A stretch of 64,000 nucleotides of DNA from Kosakonia oryzae (GTDB lineage: Bacteria; Pseudomonadota; Gammaproteobacteria; Enterobacterales; Enterobacteriaceae). How positions within the stretch are numbered: position 1 is the first letter of the stretch; the number at the start of each line of letters is the position of its first letter. The notes under the pieces were generated by a model. The model saw nothing but the letters and a program-made list of their open reading frames with translations, was not told the DNA's origin and ran no database searches. The stretch covers positions 2,604,001-2,668,000 of the forward strand of contig NZ_CP014007.2 in assembly GCF_001658025.2 (NCBI RefSeq), given 5' to 3'. This document shows, in pieces, positions 27,607 to 36,395 of the stretch. Both the position numbers and the translations under genes were made by a program.

Positions 27607-28287
27607 ATGATGAATAATGTTTTAGCTTTCGATGAAACCGTCCGTTCGCGTTCGTCCGTTCGCGCATTTTTACCCACACCGCTGACTGATGAGCAGATCC
27701 GCGCGGTATTGCAGGATGCGCAATACTCACCGTCGAACTGCAACACGCAGCCGTGGCACGTGCATGTGGTTTCCGGCGAGACCAAAGATCGGCTGGCGAA
27801 AATGATGACGGCTAACGACCTGGAAGGGCTGCAGACGCCGGATTTCACTTTTTCTTATGAGGATTTCCACGGCGACTATATTGAACGCGCATACGAACAG
27901 GCGCGGCTTTACTACGAGGCTATCGGCATTGATCGCGACGACAAGGTTCGCCGCAAAGAGGCCTACCTGCGCAACTACCAGTTCTTTAATGCGCCGCACG
28001 CTGCGTTTCTGTTTATGCCGTCTTTTGGCGATAACATCCGCGTCGCATCGGACATCGGCATGTACGCGCAAAGTTTTCTGCTGTCACTGACTGCGCGCGG
28101 TTTTGCCGGTATTCCGCAAACGATGCTTGGCTTCCATGCCGATATGATCCGCGCCGAGCTGGGCGTTTCCGACGAGTATCGTCTGCTGTTTGGTATCTCG
28201 TTTGGCTATGCTGATAAAAGCGCCGCTGCGGCCAATACCCGCATGCCGCGCATACCGGTGGAAAGCAGCGTGGTGATGCACGGGTAA
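27607..28287 (+). CDS. nitroreductase family flavoprotein
   Basis: The 226-residue protein fits the FMN-dependent nitroreductase fold: RSSVRAFLPTPLTDEQI at the N-terminus, SPSNCNTQPWHVHVVSG, DIGMYAQSFLLSLTARGFAG near the middle, and LLFGISFGYAD near the end. These homodimers reduce nitroaromatics, quinones or related electrophiles with NAD(P)H. It is similar to the PnbA/NfnB-like branch. The divergent LysR at 26551-27513 probably regulates it. No further gene follows for over 500 bp. Confidence 0.88.
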   Translation: MMNNVLAFDETVRSRSSVRAFLPTPLTDEQIRAVLQDAQYSPSNCNTQPWHVHVVSGETKDRLAKMMTANDLEGLQTPDFTFSYEDFHGDYIERAYEQARLYYEAIGIDRDDKVRRKEAYLRNYQFFNAPHAAFLFMPSFGDNIRVASDIGMYAQSFLLSLTARGFAGIPQTMLGFHADMIRAELGVSDEYRLLFGISFGYADKSAAAANTRMPRIPVESSVVMHG

Positions 28288-28825
28288 GATGTTGGCCGGG
28301 GCAGGTGAATTCTGTCCTGCGTCAGGCCGATCACTGCCGAATATATTGAAACCAGCGCCGCCATTCATCTAATGGCGGTCAAATTCGCAGGCCTGATAAG
28401 GCCACGCCGCCATCTGGCTATCAACGCGCAATTGCCGCTGCACTGTCTGTTACCTGCGGCGGCTTATCCAGCCGCTAACCGGGCTCGACAGCAGTTTTAC
28501 CTTCGCAGTAGGGCAATAAATAAAAATTTCCGCGCGCAAGTGAGAACCTAACGTATATGTCACCACCGTAAAACGCAGGAGCAATTTCTCGGCGGTTACG
28601 TCAAGTAAGAGGCTGCTATGTGCAAGGAGCGGACATTGCTGTTAATGGTTTGGCCCTCAACTGTTGAGCGACATCATGACATTCACTTCCGACTACAACA
28701 TTATCTGGCCGGGATCTCAAAAAATGGATGGAACTAAAACGGCTCTATTTACATAATGACAGGTTGACAACACTGAAAAGCAACAACAAACTTGAGATAC
28801 ATTCAATAAGAAATTGGTTTCAATA
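28288..28825. other. long non-coding spacer with hairpin and REP-like unit
   Basis: This 538-bp stretch has no convincing gene. It holds a perfect hairpin CCGCCATT/AATGGCGG (28358-28378) that may end the nitroreductase transcript, and then a REP-like unit. The right half shifts toward AT-rich sequence before the AT-rich orphan gene, so a junction of foreign DNA probably lies within it. Confidence 0.45.
28391..28418. repeat. REP-like palindromic unit
   Basis: GCCTGATAAG followed by GCCACGCCGCCATCTGGC fits the reverse form of enterobacterial REP elements (GCC-GAT-CG ends with an imperfect stem). Only one unit is visible. Confidence 0.5.
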
Positions 28826-29647
28826 ATGAGAAAGAAGAAAAAAAATGTACCTGAAGGTATCTGTAAATTAACTTTAAGGAAAGGTAAGTTTGTTGAATCA
28901 CATATTTTACCTAAAGCTCTCACAGTTCTGAGTAAAACCGGTGAGAAAGCAATACAAGTCGCGCTGAAGATTCCGCTAAAAAAACGTTTCCAGGGATGGT
29001 ATGACAATCAATTATGTATTTCTGAAGGCGAACACATACTAAGTCAAATAGATGATAAAGGGATAAGGGTACTCAGGGAAAACCTTCTTATTTGGAGTGG
29101 ATGGCCGACTAATGTTATAGAGCTAGATACATCTGATATTGTAATACCTGCGAAAAATAATGGACAAAAATATGGATTCAGAGTTATTAAAGACTTAAAT
29201 TGGAAACCAATTAAATTATTCATATTGAGTCTTCTCTGGCGTTCGGCGGCATCAGAAAGAGAGGAAATGGATACTGTTACTATTCCAGGAAGTTTACTCG
29301 AAAAGTTACGTATAGCCATATTGAATTACGATTCATTATCGGCGAGGGAATTCCCAATACGATTATATCAAATAGCTGACAAAGGATTCACTCACAATAG
29401 AACTCCCATTATTGAAGAAGATACTATTGATTTTGGCTTTCCTATTGGAATAAGAAATTACACTGTCTGTAGATTATATTTAGATGGATTGGTCGCTTAT
29501 ATTACATTAGACCCGGATGAAAATTATTTAGATAGCTCTCAAGCAATGATACTTGGAGGTAGTAATGAAACAATTGTCCTCCTTCATACTTATGAAAACT
29601 CTCGTACTTTTGATAATCTTCGTGAAGTAATGGAACAATATAAATAA
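28826..29647 (+). CDS. AT-rich orphan gene, possible relative of an SHIxPK (HNH-like) family
   Basis: From the ATG at 28826 (a TTG four codons upstream is also possible; neither has a good ribosome site) the protein is 273 residues. It is basic at the start (MRKKKKNVPE). An N-terminal block KGKFVESHILPKALT, later RFQGWYDNQLCISEGEHILS and LIWSGW, recalls proteins with a Cys-x-x-Cys plus SHIIPK region seen among phage and defence genes. Most of the cysteines are missing here. Base composition is far more AT-rich than the flanking genes, which points to transfer. No partner gene is adjacent. Function is unknown and the family link is tentative. Confidence 0.6.
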   Translation: MRKKKKNVPEGICKLTLRKGKFVESHILPKALTVLSKTGEKAIQVALKIPLKKRFQGWYDNQLCISEGEHILSQIDDKGIRVLRENLLIWSGWPTNVIELDTSDIVIPAKNNGQKYGFRVIKDLNWKPIKLFILSLLWRSAASEREEMDTVTIPGSLLEKLRIAILNYDSLSAREFPIRLYQIADKGFTHNRTPIIEEDTIDFGFPIGIRNYTVCRLYLDGLVAYITLDPDENYLDSSQAMILGGSNETIVLLHTYENSRTFDNLREVMEQYK

Positions 29648-30019
29648 ATTAGCGACATCAGCATGTTATTAAAATTTAAAGTCTGGTAACGTTATCGATG
29701 AATTATGAACAGCTATAGTTCATCAAAAAAACATATTCGCGCCAAGAATGCACAATGCGTATTTGAGAGGGCAATGGCCTCTCCAAGCTCACAACTGACT
29801 TACATCTATCACCGCTGATTAGTTGTTTTCCAGAAACTCCATATGATGTTTCATATATTTTCTTCATTTTATGAGCGGTACTTCCCAATAATCCCCATTG
29901 CCCTATGTCTCGTCTCATCATATCTTTTCCCGGCACCTGCAAAATCAGGTGTCGGGGTTAGCCTCCTGTTCAAACTTAGTGATGGTCGAAGTTAAAAACA
30001 CACTTAGTGAGGCTGCCTT
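29648..30019. other. spacer with a possible small minus-strand ORF
   Basis: This 372-bp spacer holds an open frame on the minus strand from about 29921 to 29703 (starting MRRDIGQWGLLGSTAHK). It would encode about 73 residues with no signal peptide or membrane segment. GGGAAAAGAT precedes the nearest ATGs. I do not recognise the protein, and the frame could be real or a relic of a longer gene. Nothing else was seen. Confidence 0.35.
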
Positions 30020-30475
30020 ATGGCTACAACTCCCAACCACATTCATTCTCTGTTAGCGCTTCCTTTTTCCTGTTCAACCGATTTCACCGAGCTGGCTGAT
30101 AACTGCGAACGATTTGCCGAAGTGCTGGTTGAAACGCATGAACCGGCGGAAAAACTAGCGCTCTGCGGCAAACTTTCTTCCTGCCTTAACTTATTACGCA
30201 CGACATTACACGAACCGATCCCCGCGCATTTAACTGAATCTCTGACCGTCGAGTTTTTACCTTATATCCCGGAGTTTGCACCGGAAAGCGATGCATTGTG
30301 CCGCTATTGCGAGGAGCTAACGCGGTTGCTGATTAATGGTTCGCTGTCCACTGATCAGTCCCGCGTAATGGGGGATTTGCTGCTGGAGCTGGTAACATTT
30401 TTTGCTGAGCGCCTGAAAGCGCCGCGCTGGATAAAAACCGGGCAGGGGATTATTGCGCTGGACGCGTTGAATTAA
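30020..30475 (+). CDS. hypothetical protein, helical, cytoplasmic
   Basis: The ATG has GAGG at a suitable distance, and the frame gives 151 residues with base composition like the chromosome backbone. The protein is predicted helical, with leucine-rich segments (FAEVLVETHEPAEKLALCGK, CRYCEELTRLLIN, MGDLLLELVTFFAERL) and four to five cysteines. There is no signal peptide or membrane segment. I do not recognise a family. It stands alone between the AT-rich orphan and the GNAT gene. Confidence 0.6.
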   Translation: MATTPNHIHSLLALPFSCSTDFTELADNCERFAEVLVETHEPAEKLALCGKLSSCLNLLRTTLHEPIPAHLTESLTVEFLPYIPEFAPESDALCRYCEELTRLLINGSLSTDQSRVMGDLLLELVTFFAERLKAPRWIKTGQGIIALDALN

Positions 30476-30491
30476 ATCCTGTCGTGGATGA

Positions 30492-30520
30492 AGAGTTTGC
30501 TGCATATCGCAGCAAACTCT
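30492..30520. repeat. perfect hairpin resembling the cio-operon terminator
   Basis: AGAGTTTGCTGC and GCAGCAAACTCT form a perfect 12-bp stem. The stem and about 25 bases to its right resemble 51066-51120, at the end of the quinol-oxidase operon. It lies 16 bases after the hypothetical gene and may end its transcript, although it lacks a T-run on the plus strand. Confidence 0.55.
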
Positions 30521-30753
30521 GTGCAGATGTCAGGGGATATAAACCACATAGCCCAGTAACACTCATCTCCGCCTGTCAAAATGGGTTGCGCATTTTACTG
30601 AGCAAGATATTCAACGCGCCATAAAGACCAACATGAGTGTGTGTTTTATGCTGACAGAACCACAGAGACAATTTATCTTTGCTATACAGTCAGATAAAAA
30701 CAATAAGTACCGTTAGTTATTGCAGAATACACACCAAAATAAAGGGAACACGA

Positions 30754-31230
30754 ATGATTGAATTTCGCCCAATGCGCGAGGATGAATATCCTGGTTATCT
30801 GGAATATTTCATTACGGATTATGCGCGGGAAATTGCGTCAAACTACCGGCTTTCTGCGGAAGATTCTCTGGCAAGAGCAAAGCAGGAAATCGAGGAAGAT
30901 CTTCCTGAGGGAGTAAATACACCAGGCCAGGTTTTGCTGTGTCTGATTGCCAAATCAGACAAAACGGATAAGCATGTCGGTTACCTCTGGTATAAACCCG
31001 ATGCTGCCATGCGTACCGTCTTCATCTACGATTTTCATATTTTCAACGCCTTGCAGGGGCAAGGTTTGGGTAAACTTGCTCTCCGGACGTTTGAGCATGA
31101 GATGCGGTGTAAAGGCGTTGAACAGATCAGGCTTCGCGTTGCCGGCGACAACGATCGTGCCCGGCACGTATATGAAGCCATCGGTTTTGGCGTGACAGGA
31201 ATCAACATGAGCAAGAGTATAAAAGAGTAG
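30754..31230 (+). CDS. GNAT family N-acetyltransferase
   Basis: The ATG at 30754 has AAAGGGA at a good distance and gives 158 residues. An upstream in-frame start would add 25 unlikely residues. The GNAT core is visible: RPMREDEYPGYLEY, VGYLWYKPD, FIYDFHIFNALQGQGLGKLA (acetyl-CoA loop QGQGLG) and the C-terminal GDNDRARHVYEAIGF. It transfers acetyl from acetyl-CoA to an unknown amine. It stands alone just left of the ridA-type relic that marks the edge of the accessory cluster. Confidence 0.88.
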   Translation: MIEFRPMREDEYPGYLEYFITDYAREIASNYRLSAEDSLARAKQEIEEDLPEGVNTPGQVLLCLIAKSDKTDKHVGYLWYKPDAAMRTVFIYDFHIFNALQGQGLGKLALRTFEHEMRCKGVEQIRLRVAGDNDRARHVYEAIGFGVTGINMSKSIKE

Positions 31231-31314
31231 ATACACGCATATTGCATCACCTACGCAGTAGCGCAAAAGTGCCGGGATAACTTCTCCATCGGCACTGTGC
31301 GTTCTTGTCTACCG

Positions 31315-31386
31315 GGGCAATAACCTTAATTTCAACATCGAATCTGGCAAGCCTGATAACGAGTCTGGATAGGGTGGTTGCGGGAA
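31315..31386 (-). pseudogene. decayed 3' fragment of a RidA-type gene
   Basis: These 72 bases align with the 3' end of the intact RidA-type gene (45960-46044), in the same orientation. Seven mismatches were counted over 72 aligned bases, plus a 13-base deletion that breaks the frame. The codons for the EIKVIA tail are still readable. The rest of the gene is missing. The two copies form a direct repeat around the 31.4-45.9 kb block. Confidence 0.7.
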
Positions 31387-31442
31387 GCAAGATAAGCAGG
31401 CCGCTGCAGCTCATCCGAAAGCCATTTGGGCCAGCGTGCGGC

Positions 31443-32681
31443 TCAGTCCGCCCCCGCCTTTAATGCCCGTGCGGATGCATGCTCAATAAGTACGCTCGCA
31501 TATCGCCACCAGATAAGCAGTGCCACAAGCGCAATGGCGCTCAGCACGCTGAACGCGGTGGCAAAGGAGTAATTACCGGCAATCATCCCTGTTAATGCCG
31601 GGCTCATTGACGCACCCACTCCCTGCATTAGCATCACCACGCTTTGCCCGGCGTTGACGTGCCCGCTGTCGCACAGCAGCGCCACAATAAAACCGGGCAC
31701 CACCACGCCGAGGATACCCGCAGCCGCGCCATCCAGTATTTGCACTGGCACCATCATCAGCGGGGCAGCCGAGGTTGCTGCCAGCGCGGCCCGCAGAGGC
31801 ATTATCAGCAACGCCAGCATAATTAATCGCCAGTAACCGTACTTATCGATTCGCCGGGAAACCCAAATGGCCACCGGAATCATCACCGCCTGAGAAATAA
31901 TCACCGTGGCGGCAGCATATAAACCGGGATTCATGGCGCCTGGCGTGGCAGCGACGCGCATGCTGAGCATGGGTAACAGCGCGGCATTGGCCAGATGAAA
32001 CAGCATCAGGGTCAATCCGGTAATCAAAAGTGCCCGGTTTTGGGTGAGTACCGAGAGCCCCGGCAGCGGTTGGGGAACAGAGGACTGGATACCTCGCGCC
32101 GCATCGTTATCGATATCTTTACTGCGAATCGCCAGCAGCGCACACAGCGTTAACACGGTCGTACAGGCCATCAACAGGAAAATACCGCCGACGCCCCAGT
32201 ACCAGGCAATGCCTCCGGCAATCAGCGCGGTAAAGAAATTCCCGGCGTGGTTGAATGCCTCATTTTTACCCATTTGCGCATTAAAGCCGCGTTGCCCTGT
32301 CAGGCCCAGCGTAATCCCCGTGATCAGCGGGCCGACAAAAGCCGCACATATTCCGCTGACTATTTGCGAAAGCGCGACAACGCTGTTTTGCTGGCTGAAC
32401 CAGAGCAGAAGTGTACTTGCGGTAATCATTATGCAGAGCAGGGCCAGCAGAGTCCGTTTGTTTTTGGACGTGTCGGTGATAAATCCTGCCGGAAGCGTCG
32501 CTAATAATCCTGCCACGCCGCCCAGCGTCATCAGCAAGCCGATATCATCCGGTTGCCAGTGGCGCTGGGTGAGAAATATCCCCAGAAAAGGGCCGAGACC
32601 ATCGCGGACATCAGCAATAAAAAAACTCGTCAGGCACAGCGCCCTCAGGGAACGAAGAGACATATTTCCGGCCTTTAGCAT
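31443..32681 (-). CDS. MFS transporter
   Basis: The 412-residue protein has about twelve membrane segments in two halves. The typical MFS loop after the second segment is seen as LPAGFITDTSKNKR. It looks like a small-molecule exporter of the tetracycline/arabinose-efflux type, substrate unknown. The start has GAGTGAG six bases upstream, and an ATG at residue 7 is an alternative. It lies between the ridA-type relic and the LysR gene of the tricarboxylate cluster, on the same strand as that LysR. Whether it belongs to the cluster is open. Confidence 0.87.
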   Translation of the reverse strand: MLKAGNMSLRSLRALCLTSFFIADVRDGLGPFLGIFLTQRHWQPDDIGLLMTLGGVAGLLATLPAGFITDTSKNKRTLLALLCIMITASTLLLWFSQQNSVVALSQIVSGICAAFVGPLITGITLGLTGQRGFNAQMGKNEAFNHAGNFFTALIAGGIAWYWGVGGIFLLMACTTVLTLCALLAIRSKDIDNDAARGIQSSVPQPLPGLSVLTQNRALLITGLTLMLFHLANAALLPMLSMRVAATPGAMNPGLYAAATVIISQAVMIPVAIWVSRRIDKYGYWRLIMLALLIMPLRAALAATSAAPLMMVPVQILDGAAAGILGVVVPGFIVALLCDSGHVNAGQSVVMLMQGVGASMSPALTGMIAGNYSFATAFSVLSAIALVALLIWWRYASVLIEHASARALKAGAD

Positions 32682-32813
32682 AGTTAACTCACTCTGTTAG
32701 CAATGGCATATGCCTCAACAAAACTCAGCAAATTATTCTCATTAAGTGTATCGGCGTTTGATGAAAATAAGATGTCGCGCGAAACAACAGTTTCGCCTCT
32801 GATTTCTATGGCT

Positions 32814-33740
32814 TTAATTGCTAAATTTTCCAATCCAGGGGCTGGTGTTATCCTGAGACCACAGCTTCATCAACATTTCGCGAAATTTTTCCGCCGCAGG
32901 GCTCAACGAATTTCCCCTTCGGACAACTAAGCCAAGAGTTCTGCGGATAACCGGCTCAATAAGCGGCCGACTCACCAGAACATGATGCTCATCTGTCGGC
33001 ATTGCCAGGCTGGGAACCACGGCCACACCTAAACCGGCCTCAACCATCCCAAGAGAGGTGGAAAGATGCCTTACCTCGTAAAACCAGTTTGGTCGCCAGT
33101 CAAATCCTTCCAGCGCCTGATCAATCAGCAGCCGGTTGCCACTCGATTTACGGACGCCAATCAGCCTGAGCCCGGCAAGATCTTCCCACATCACAAGCGA
33201 TTTTTTTGCCAGTTCGTGGTCTCGTTTACAGGCGAGAACGAAAGGCTCATTGACCAGCGGGGTAAACTCAATATACGGGTGTGTGATATTTATCATATTT
33301 ATTCCAAAATCTGCATCGCCATTAAGCACAGCTTCGAGGCAGTCGTTGGCACTATGCTCAAGTATGCGGATGCGAATATTTGGGTAATGTTCGTTGTAAT
33401 CACGAATAACGGCGGGCAAGAAATAGAAGGCTGCGGTGGGTAAACAGGATAGCGTAATCACGCCTGTCTGATGCGTCGCCATTTCTTTGATACTGAGTAT
33501 CGAGCTTTCATAAAAATCTAAGAGATTCTTTGCCTTAGGCAGGAAGTCTCTTCCTACTGCGGTAAGTTTTACTCGCCGGGTTGAACGCTCAAATAGCGTT
33601 GTACCCAAACTTTCTTCAAGCTTTTTTATTCGTCTTGTTAATGCTGGCTGAGAGATGTGTAAAAACTGTGACGCTCTTGTAAAGCATCCAATTTCTGCAA
33701 TTTTAACAAAAGCTTGAACGCCCTGTAATTCATGCTGCAT
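32814..33740 (-). CDS. LysR-family regulator of the tricarboxylate cluster
   Basis: The 308-residue protein has an HTH (FTRASQFLHISQPALTRRIK, about 20-39) and a CynR/CbbR-like effector domain (GVITLSCLPTAAFYFLPAVI ... AGLGVAVVPSLAMP). It is divergent from the prpF-like gene with 155 bp between, and the spacer holds a dyad fitting a LysR site. It is therefore the likely activator of the twelve-kilobase operon starting at 33896, with a cluster intermediate or substrate as coinducer. The effector cannot be named from sequence. Confidence 0.92.
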   Translation of the reverse strand: MQHELQGVQAFVKIAEIGCFTRASQFLHISQPALTRRIKKLEESLGTTLFERSTRRVKLTAVGRDFLPKAKNLLDFYESSILSIKEMATHQTGVITLSCLPTAAFYFLPAVIRDYNEHYPNIRIRILEHSANDCLEAVLNGDADFGINMINITHPYIEFTPLVNEPFVLACKRDHELAKKSLVMWEDLAGLRLIGVRKSSGNRLLIDQALEGFDWRPNWFYEVRHLSTSLGMVEAGLGVAVVPSLAMPTDEHHVLVSRPLIEPVIRRTLGLVVRRGNSLSPAAEKFREMLMKLWSQDNTSPWIGKFSN

Positions 33741-33790
33741 TTTTCAAACCTTCTGGTTGCCCTGTCATTTAGCCATCTTAGCCGAAGGCT

Positions 33791-33830
33791 GATTAATGTG
33801 TAAAACGCATCAATCCTTCGTTTTTTGACA
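33791..33830 (+). promoter_or_regulatory. predicted LysR binding dyad and -35 of the tricarboxylate operon
   Basis: GATTAATGTG and CGCATCAATC (33791-33815) are imperfect inverted copies, 8 of 10 positions matching, around TAAAA. TTGACA at 33825-33830 could be the -35. The -10 region (around 33848) is weak, as expected of an activator-dependent promoter. Confidence 0.5.
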
Positions 33831-33895
33831 TTAGAGTTATTTATCCGCTTATGGGACGCTTACTACATCATTCAACATGTGGGAAGAGAAAACCT

Positions 33896-34984
33896 ATGTT
33901 CAACATACCTTGCGTATTGATGCGTGGTGGCACGTCTAAGGGACCGGTTATTCTGGCGAGCGACTTACCCGCCGACGTTCAGGAGCGAGACGCAGTTCTG
34001 CTGTCTTTGATGGGGGCAGGCCATGAACTGGAAATTGATGGTATCGGTGGGGGGAGCCCACAAACCAGTAAAGTGGCGATTGTAAGCCTTTCGGATAGCC
34101 CCGATGCGGACATTGACTATCTTTTCGCGCAGGTCATGGTGAAAGAGCGGCGAGTGGATACAACGCCAAACTGTGGAAATATGTTATGTGCCGTTGGCCC
34201 CTTTGCCATTGAAAAGGGACTGGTTGCGCCTAAAAATCCGGTAACAACAGTACGTATCCGCAATCTCAACACGGGAACATTCGTTGATGCCGAAGTGCAG
34301 ACGCCTGATTACCGGGTGAGTTACGAGGGCGATACGCAGATTGATGGCGTGCCGGGTACTGCTGCTCCTGTCGGTTTGACGTTCCTGAATTCCGCAGGCT
34401 GCAAAACCGGTAAGTTGCTTCCGACCGGTAATACAACGGATGTGTTTGATGGTGTTGAAGTCACATGCATTGATATGGCAATGCCGATGATCTTAATCGA
34501 TGCACATCAGATGGATAAAACCGGCAGTGAATCACCGGCTGATCTGGATTCTGATCTGGCGTTTATGCAACGTCTCGAAAAAATCCGTCTCAAAGCAGGT
34601 GAGGCGATGGGTTTTGGCGATGTAACCAACAAAGTTATTCCTAAACCCGTCCTTCTTAGCAAACCCACGGCAGGTGGTACGATTAAGGTTCGCTATTTCA
34701 TGCCGCATAATTGCCATAAATCACTTGCTATTACTGGCTCTATTGGTATTTCTACTGCAACGATAATCGACGGTTCCGTTGCGCAGAAGATCATTAGCGA
34801 CCAACCCAAAGATGCATTTACCAATATTGTTAACATTGAGCATCCGAGCGGCAAGATCACAGTTTCTTTATTAAGGTGCGGAAATAAAATAGAAAATACC
34901 CGTGCTGCTGTAATCAGAACGACTCGTAAATTATTCGAGGGTAATGTTTGTGTTCCGGAAATCGCCTTAGCGGAAGTTATCTAA
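33896..34984 (+). CDS. PrpF/GalD-family isomerase (aconitate or oxalomesaconate isomerase)
   Basis: The ATG at 33896 gives 362 residues starting MFNIPCVLMRGGTSKG, the family's signature start. Other PrpF-family marks are IGGGSPQTSKVAIV, DTTPNCGNMLCAVGPFAIE, the proton-transfer cysteine in PNCGN, and GDVTNKVIPK. Characterised relatives move a double bond or proton in unsaturated tricarboxylates: PrpF acts on 2-methylaconitate and trans-aconitate, and GalD on 4-oxalomesaconate. It heads an operon with citrate lyase and aconitase genes, so trans- to cis-aconitate isomerisation is the best guess. No prpBCD or gallate genes are adjacent. Confidence 0.87.
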   Translation: MFNIPCVLMRGGTSKGPVILASDLPADVQERDAVLLSLMGAGHELEIDGIGGGSPQTSKVAIVSLSDSPDADIDYLFAQVMVKERRVDTTPNCGNMLCAVGPFAIEKGLVAPKNPVTTVRIRNLNTGTFVDAEVQTPDYRVSYEGDTQIDGVPGTAAPVGLTFLNSAGCKTGKLLPTGNTTDVFDGVEVTCIDMAMPMILIDAHQMDKTGSESPADLDSDLAFMQRLEKIRLKAGEAMGFGDVTNKVIPKPVLLSKPTAGGTIKVRYFMPHNCHKSLAITGSIGISTATIIDGSVAQKIISDQPKDAFTNIVNIEHPSGKITVSLLRCGNKIENTRAAVIRTTRKLFEGNVCVPEIALAEVI

Positions 34985-35078
34985 ACGTTAGCCAGCCTTT
35001 GAAAATCTGAACGTATTAATACCTTTAGCCCGCAAGGGTTAAGAAACTCTGTACCAGAAATATAAAGTTGAGGATATT

Positions 35079-36323
35079 ATGGCTATAACTAATGTTAAAA
35101 ATAATTCAGGTGGTACTGGAGATGTTAAAGCAAGTCAATACATCCGTGTGATTTTTGCTTTAGCACTTTCAGGATTGGCTGAATTAGCTTCTTTATTTTT
35201 TATTCAGCCTTTGTTACCTGTGCTTGCTGTTGAATATGATGTTCCTGTCCATCAGGTAAGTATTATTCTTTCGGCAGAAACTGCCTTGCTTGCGATTGGT
35301 TTATTGTTCACGGGTACGCTTTCCGATCACTATGGTCGTAAGCGACTAATTATCGTCTCCTTACTGCTTGGCGGGCTTCTGACGGCTCTTTGTCCGTTGG
35401 TACAGTCGTGGGCCATGCTGGTGGCGTTGCGAGCAGTGATTGGGCTGGCATTGAGCGGCATTGCCGCGGCGGCAACAGCTTATATTAGCGAGGAAGTGGC
35501 ACCGGTCGTTGCGGGTGTGGTAACGGGTTACTTTGTCTTCGGGAACTCGATGGGCGGGATGTCTGGCCGTATCGTCGCCAGCCAGTTGATCGACCATATT
35601 TCCATCAACACCATCTTCTATGGTTTTGCAGCAAGCCTGATTATTGTTGCCGCGCTGGTATTCTTCACTCTGCCAGCCTCTAAAAAATTCACACCTACTG
35701 AAAACCTGAATGTTTTTCGGGTGGTGAAAGGAGCCGCCTCACATTTTAAAAATAAAAAACTCGCCCTCGCTTTTGTCATTAGCTTCATCATTTTTGGTAC
35801 TTTCACTTCTCTTTACAACTACCTGGCATTTTTCCTTAAGGGTGAACCGTTCCATATCTCTCCTGCGAACGCCGGGCTACTCTCATTCAGCTTTGCATTG
35901 AGCTTTTTCACTGCGCCGCAAGCTGGTCGTTTATCCGCTAAATATGGCAGCATGAATGTTCTTCGCGCGTTATTCGCCATCATGTCTTTGGGCATGTTAC
36001 TGACATTAACCCCGAACGTAATCACGTTCATTATAGGCGCAGTCATCTTCACCGCATGCTTCTTCGGTTGCCACTCCATCGGCCTGAGCTGGGTGAGTAA
36101 AAACGCCACACATGCACGCGGGCAGGCAGTAGCTCTCTATTTATTCTTCTACTACATGGGCGGCTCAGTGATTGGTTTCTTCAATGGCTTTGTTTTCCAC
36201 GCTACCGGCTGGGCTGGCATGACAGCATTTATTATTGCTTTGCTGGTGCTGGGCATGATTGTGGCGACACACCTTGCCTCAGGGACTAAGGCGAATCTTG
36301 TTCCAGCAGAAACTGCAAAGTAA
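35079..36323 (+). CDS. MFS transporter of the tricarboxylate cluster
   Basis: This 414-residue protein has a polar N-terminal tail of about 20 residues and twelve membrane segments. The MFS loop reads GTLSDHYGRKRLIIVS. It resembles the YnfM/arabinose-efflux-like subgroup rather than known citrate carriers (CitT, CitS, CitH). It follows the PrpF-like gene by 94 bp within the operon. Position suggests it moves the cluster's substrate or product across the inner membrane. Direction and substrate are not readable. Confidence 0.86.
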   Translation: MAITNVKNNSGGTGDVKASQYIRVIFALALSGLAELASLFFIQPLLPVLAVEYDVPVHQVSIILSAETALLAIGLLFTGTLSDHYGRKRLIIVSLLLGGLLTALCPLVQSWAMLVALRAVIGLALSGIAAAATAYISEEVAPVVAGVVTGYFVFGNSMGGMSGRIVASQLIDHISINTIFYGFAASLIIVAALVFFTLPASKKFTPTENLNVFRVVKGAASHFKNKKLALAFVISFIIFGTFTSLYNYLAFFLKGEPFHISPANAGLLSFSFALSFFTAPQAGRLSAKYGSMNVLRALFAIMSLGMLLTLTPNVITFIIGAVIFTACFFGCHSIGLSWVSKNATHARGQAVALYLFFYYMGGSVIGFFNGFVFHATGWAGMTAFIIALLVLGMIVATHLASGTKANLVPAETAK

Positions 36324-36395
36324 CCGTAATAATTACATCCCTCACGGCCAAAATTGGCGTGAGGGGGTAAAGCTAAATAGTCATTAGGTGTCATT

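Noticed and set aside
28358-28378. Hairpin CCGCCATT/AATGGCGG as an intrinsic terminator
   Set aside because: No T-run follows on either strand, so it is mentioned only as a hairpin in the spacer.
28600-28740. Possible relic of an insertion sequence or phage att site before the AT-rich orphan
   Set aside because: No terminal inverted repeats, target duplication or integrase were seen.
32044-32700. Plus-strand open frame of 218 codons in the MFS gene
   Set aside because: Antisense shadow; the minus-strand frame has a full MFS pattern.
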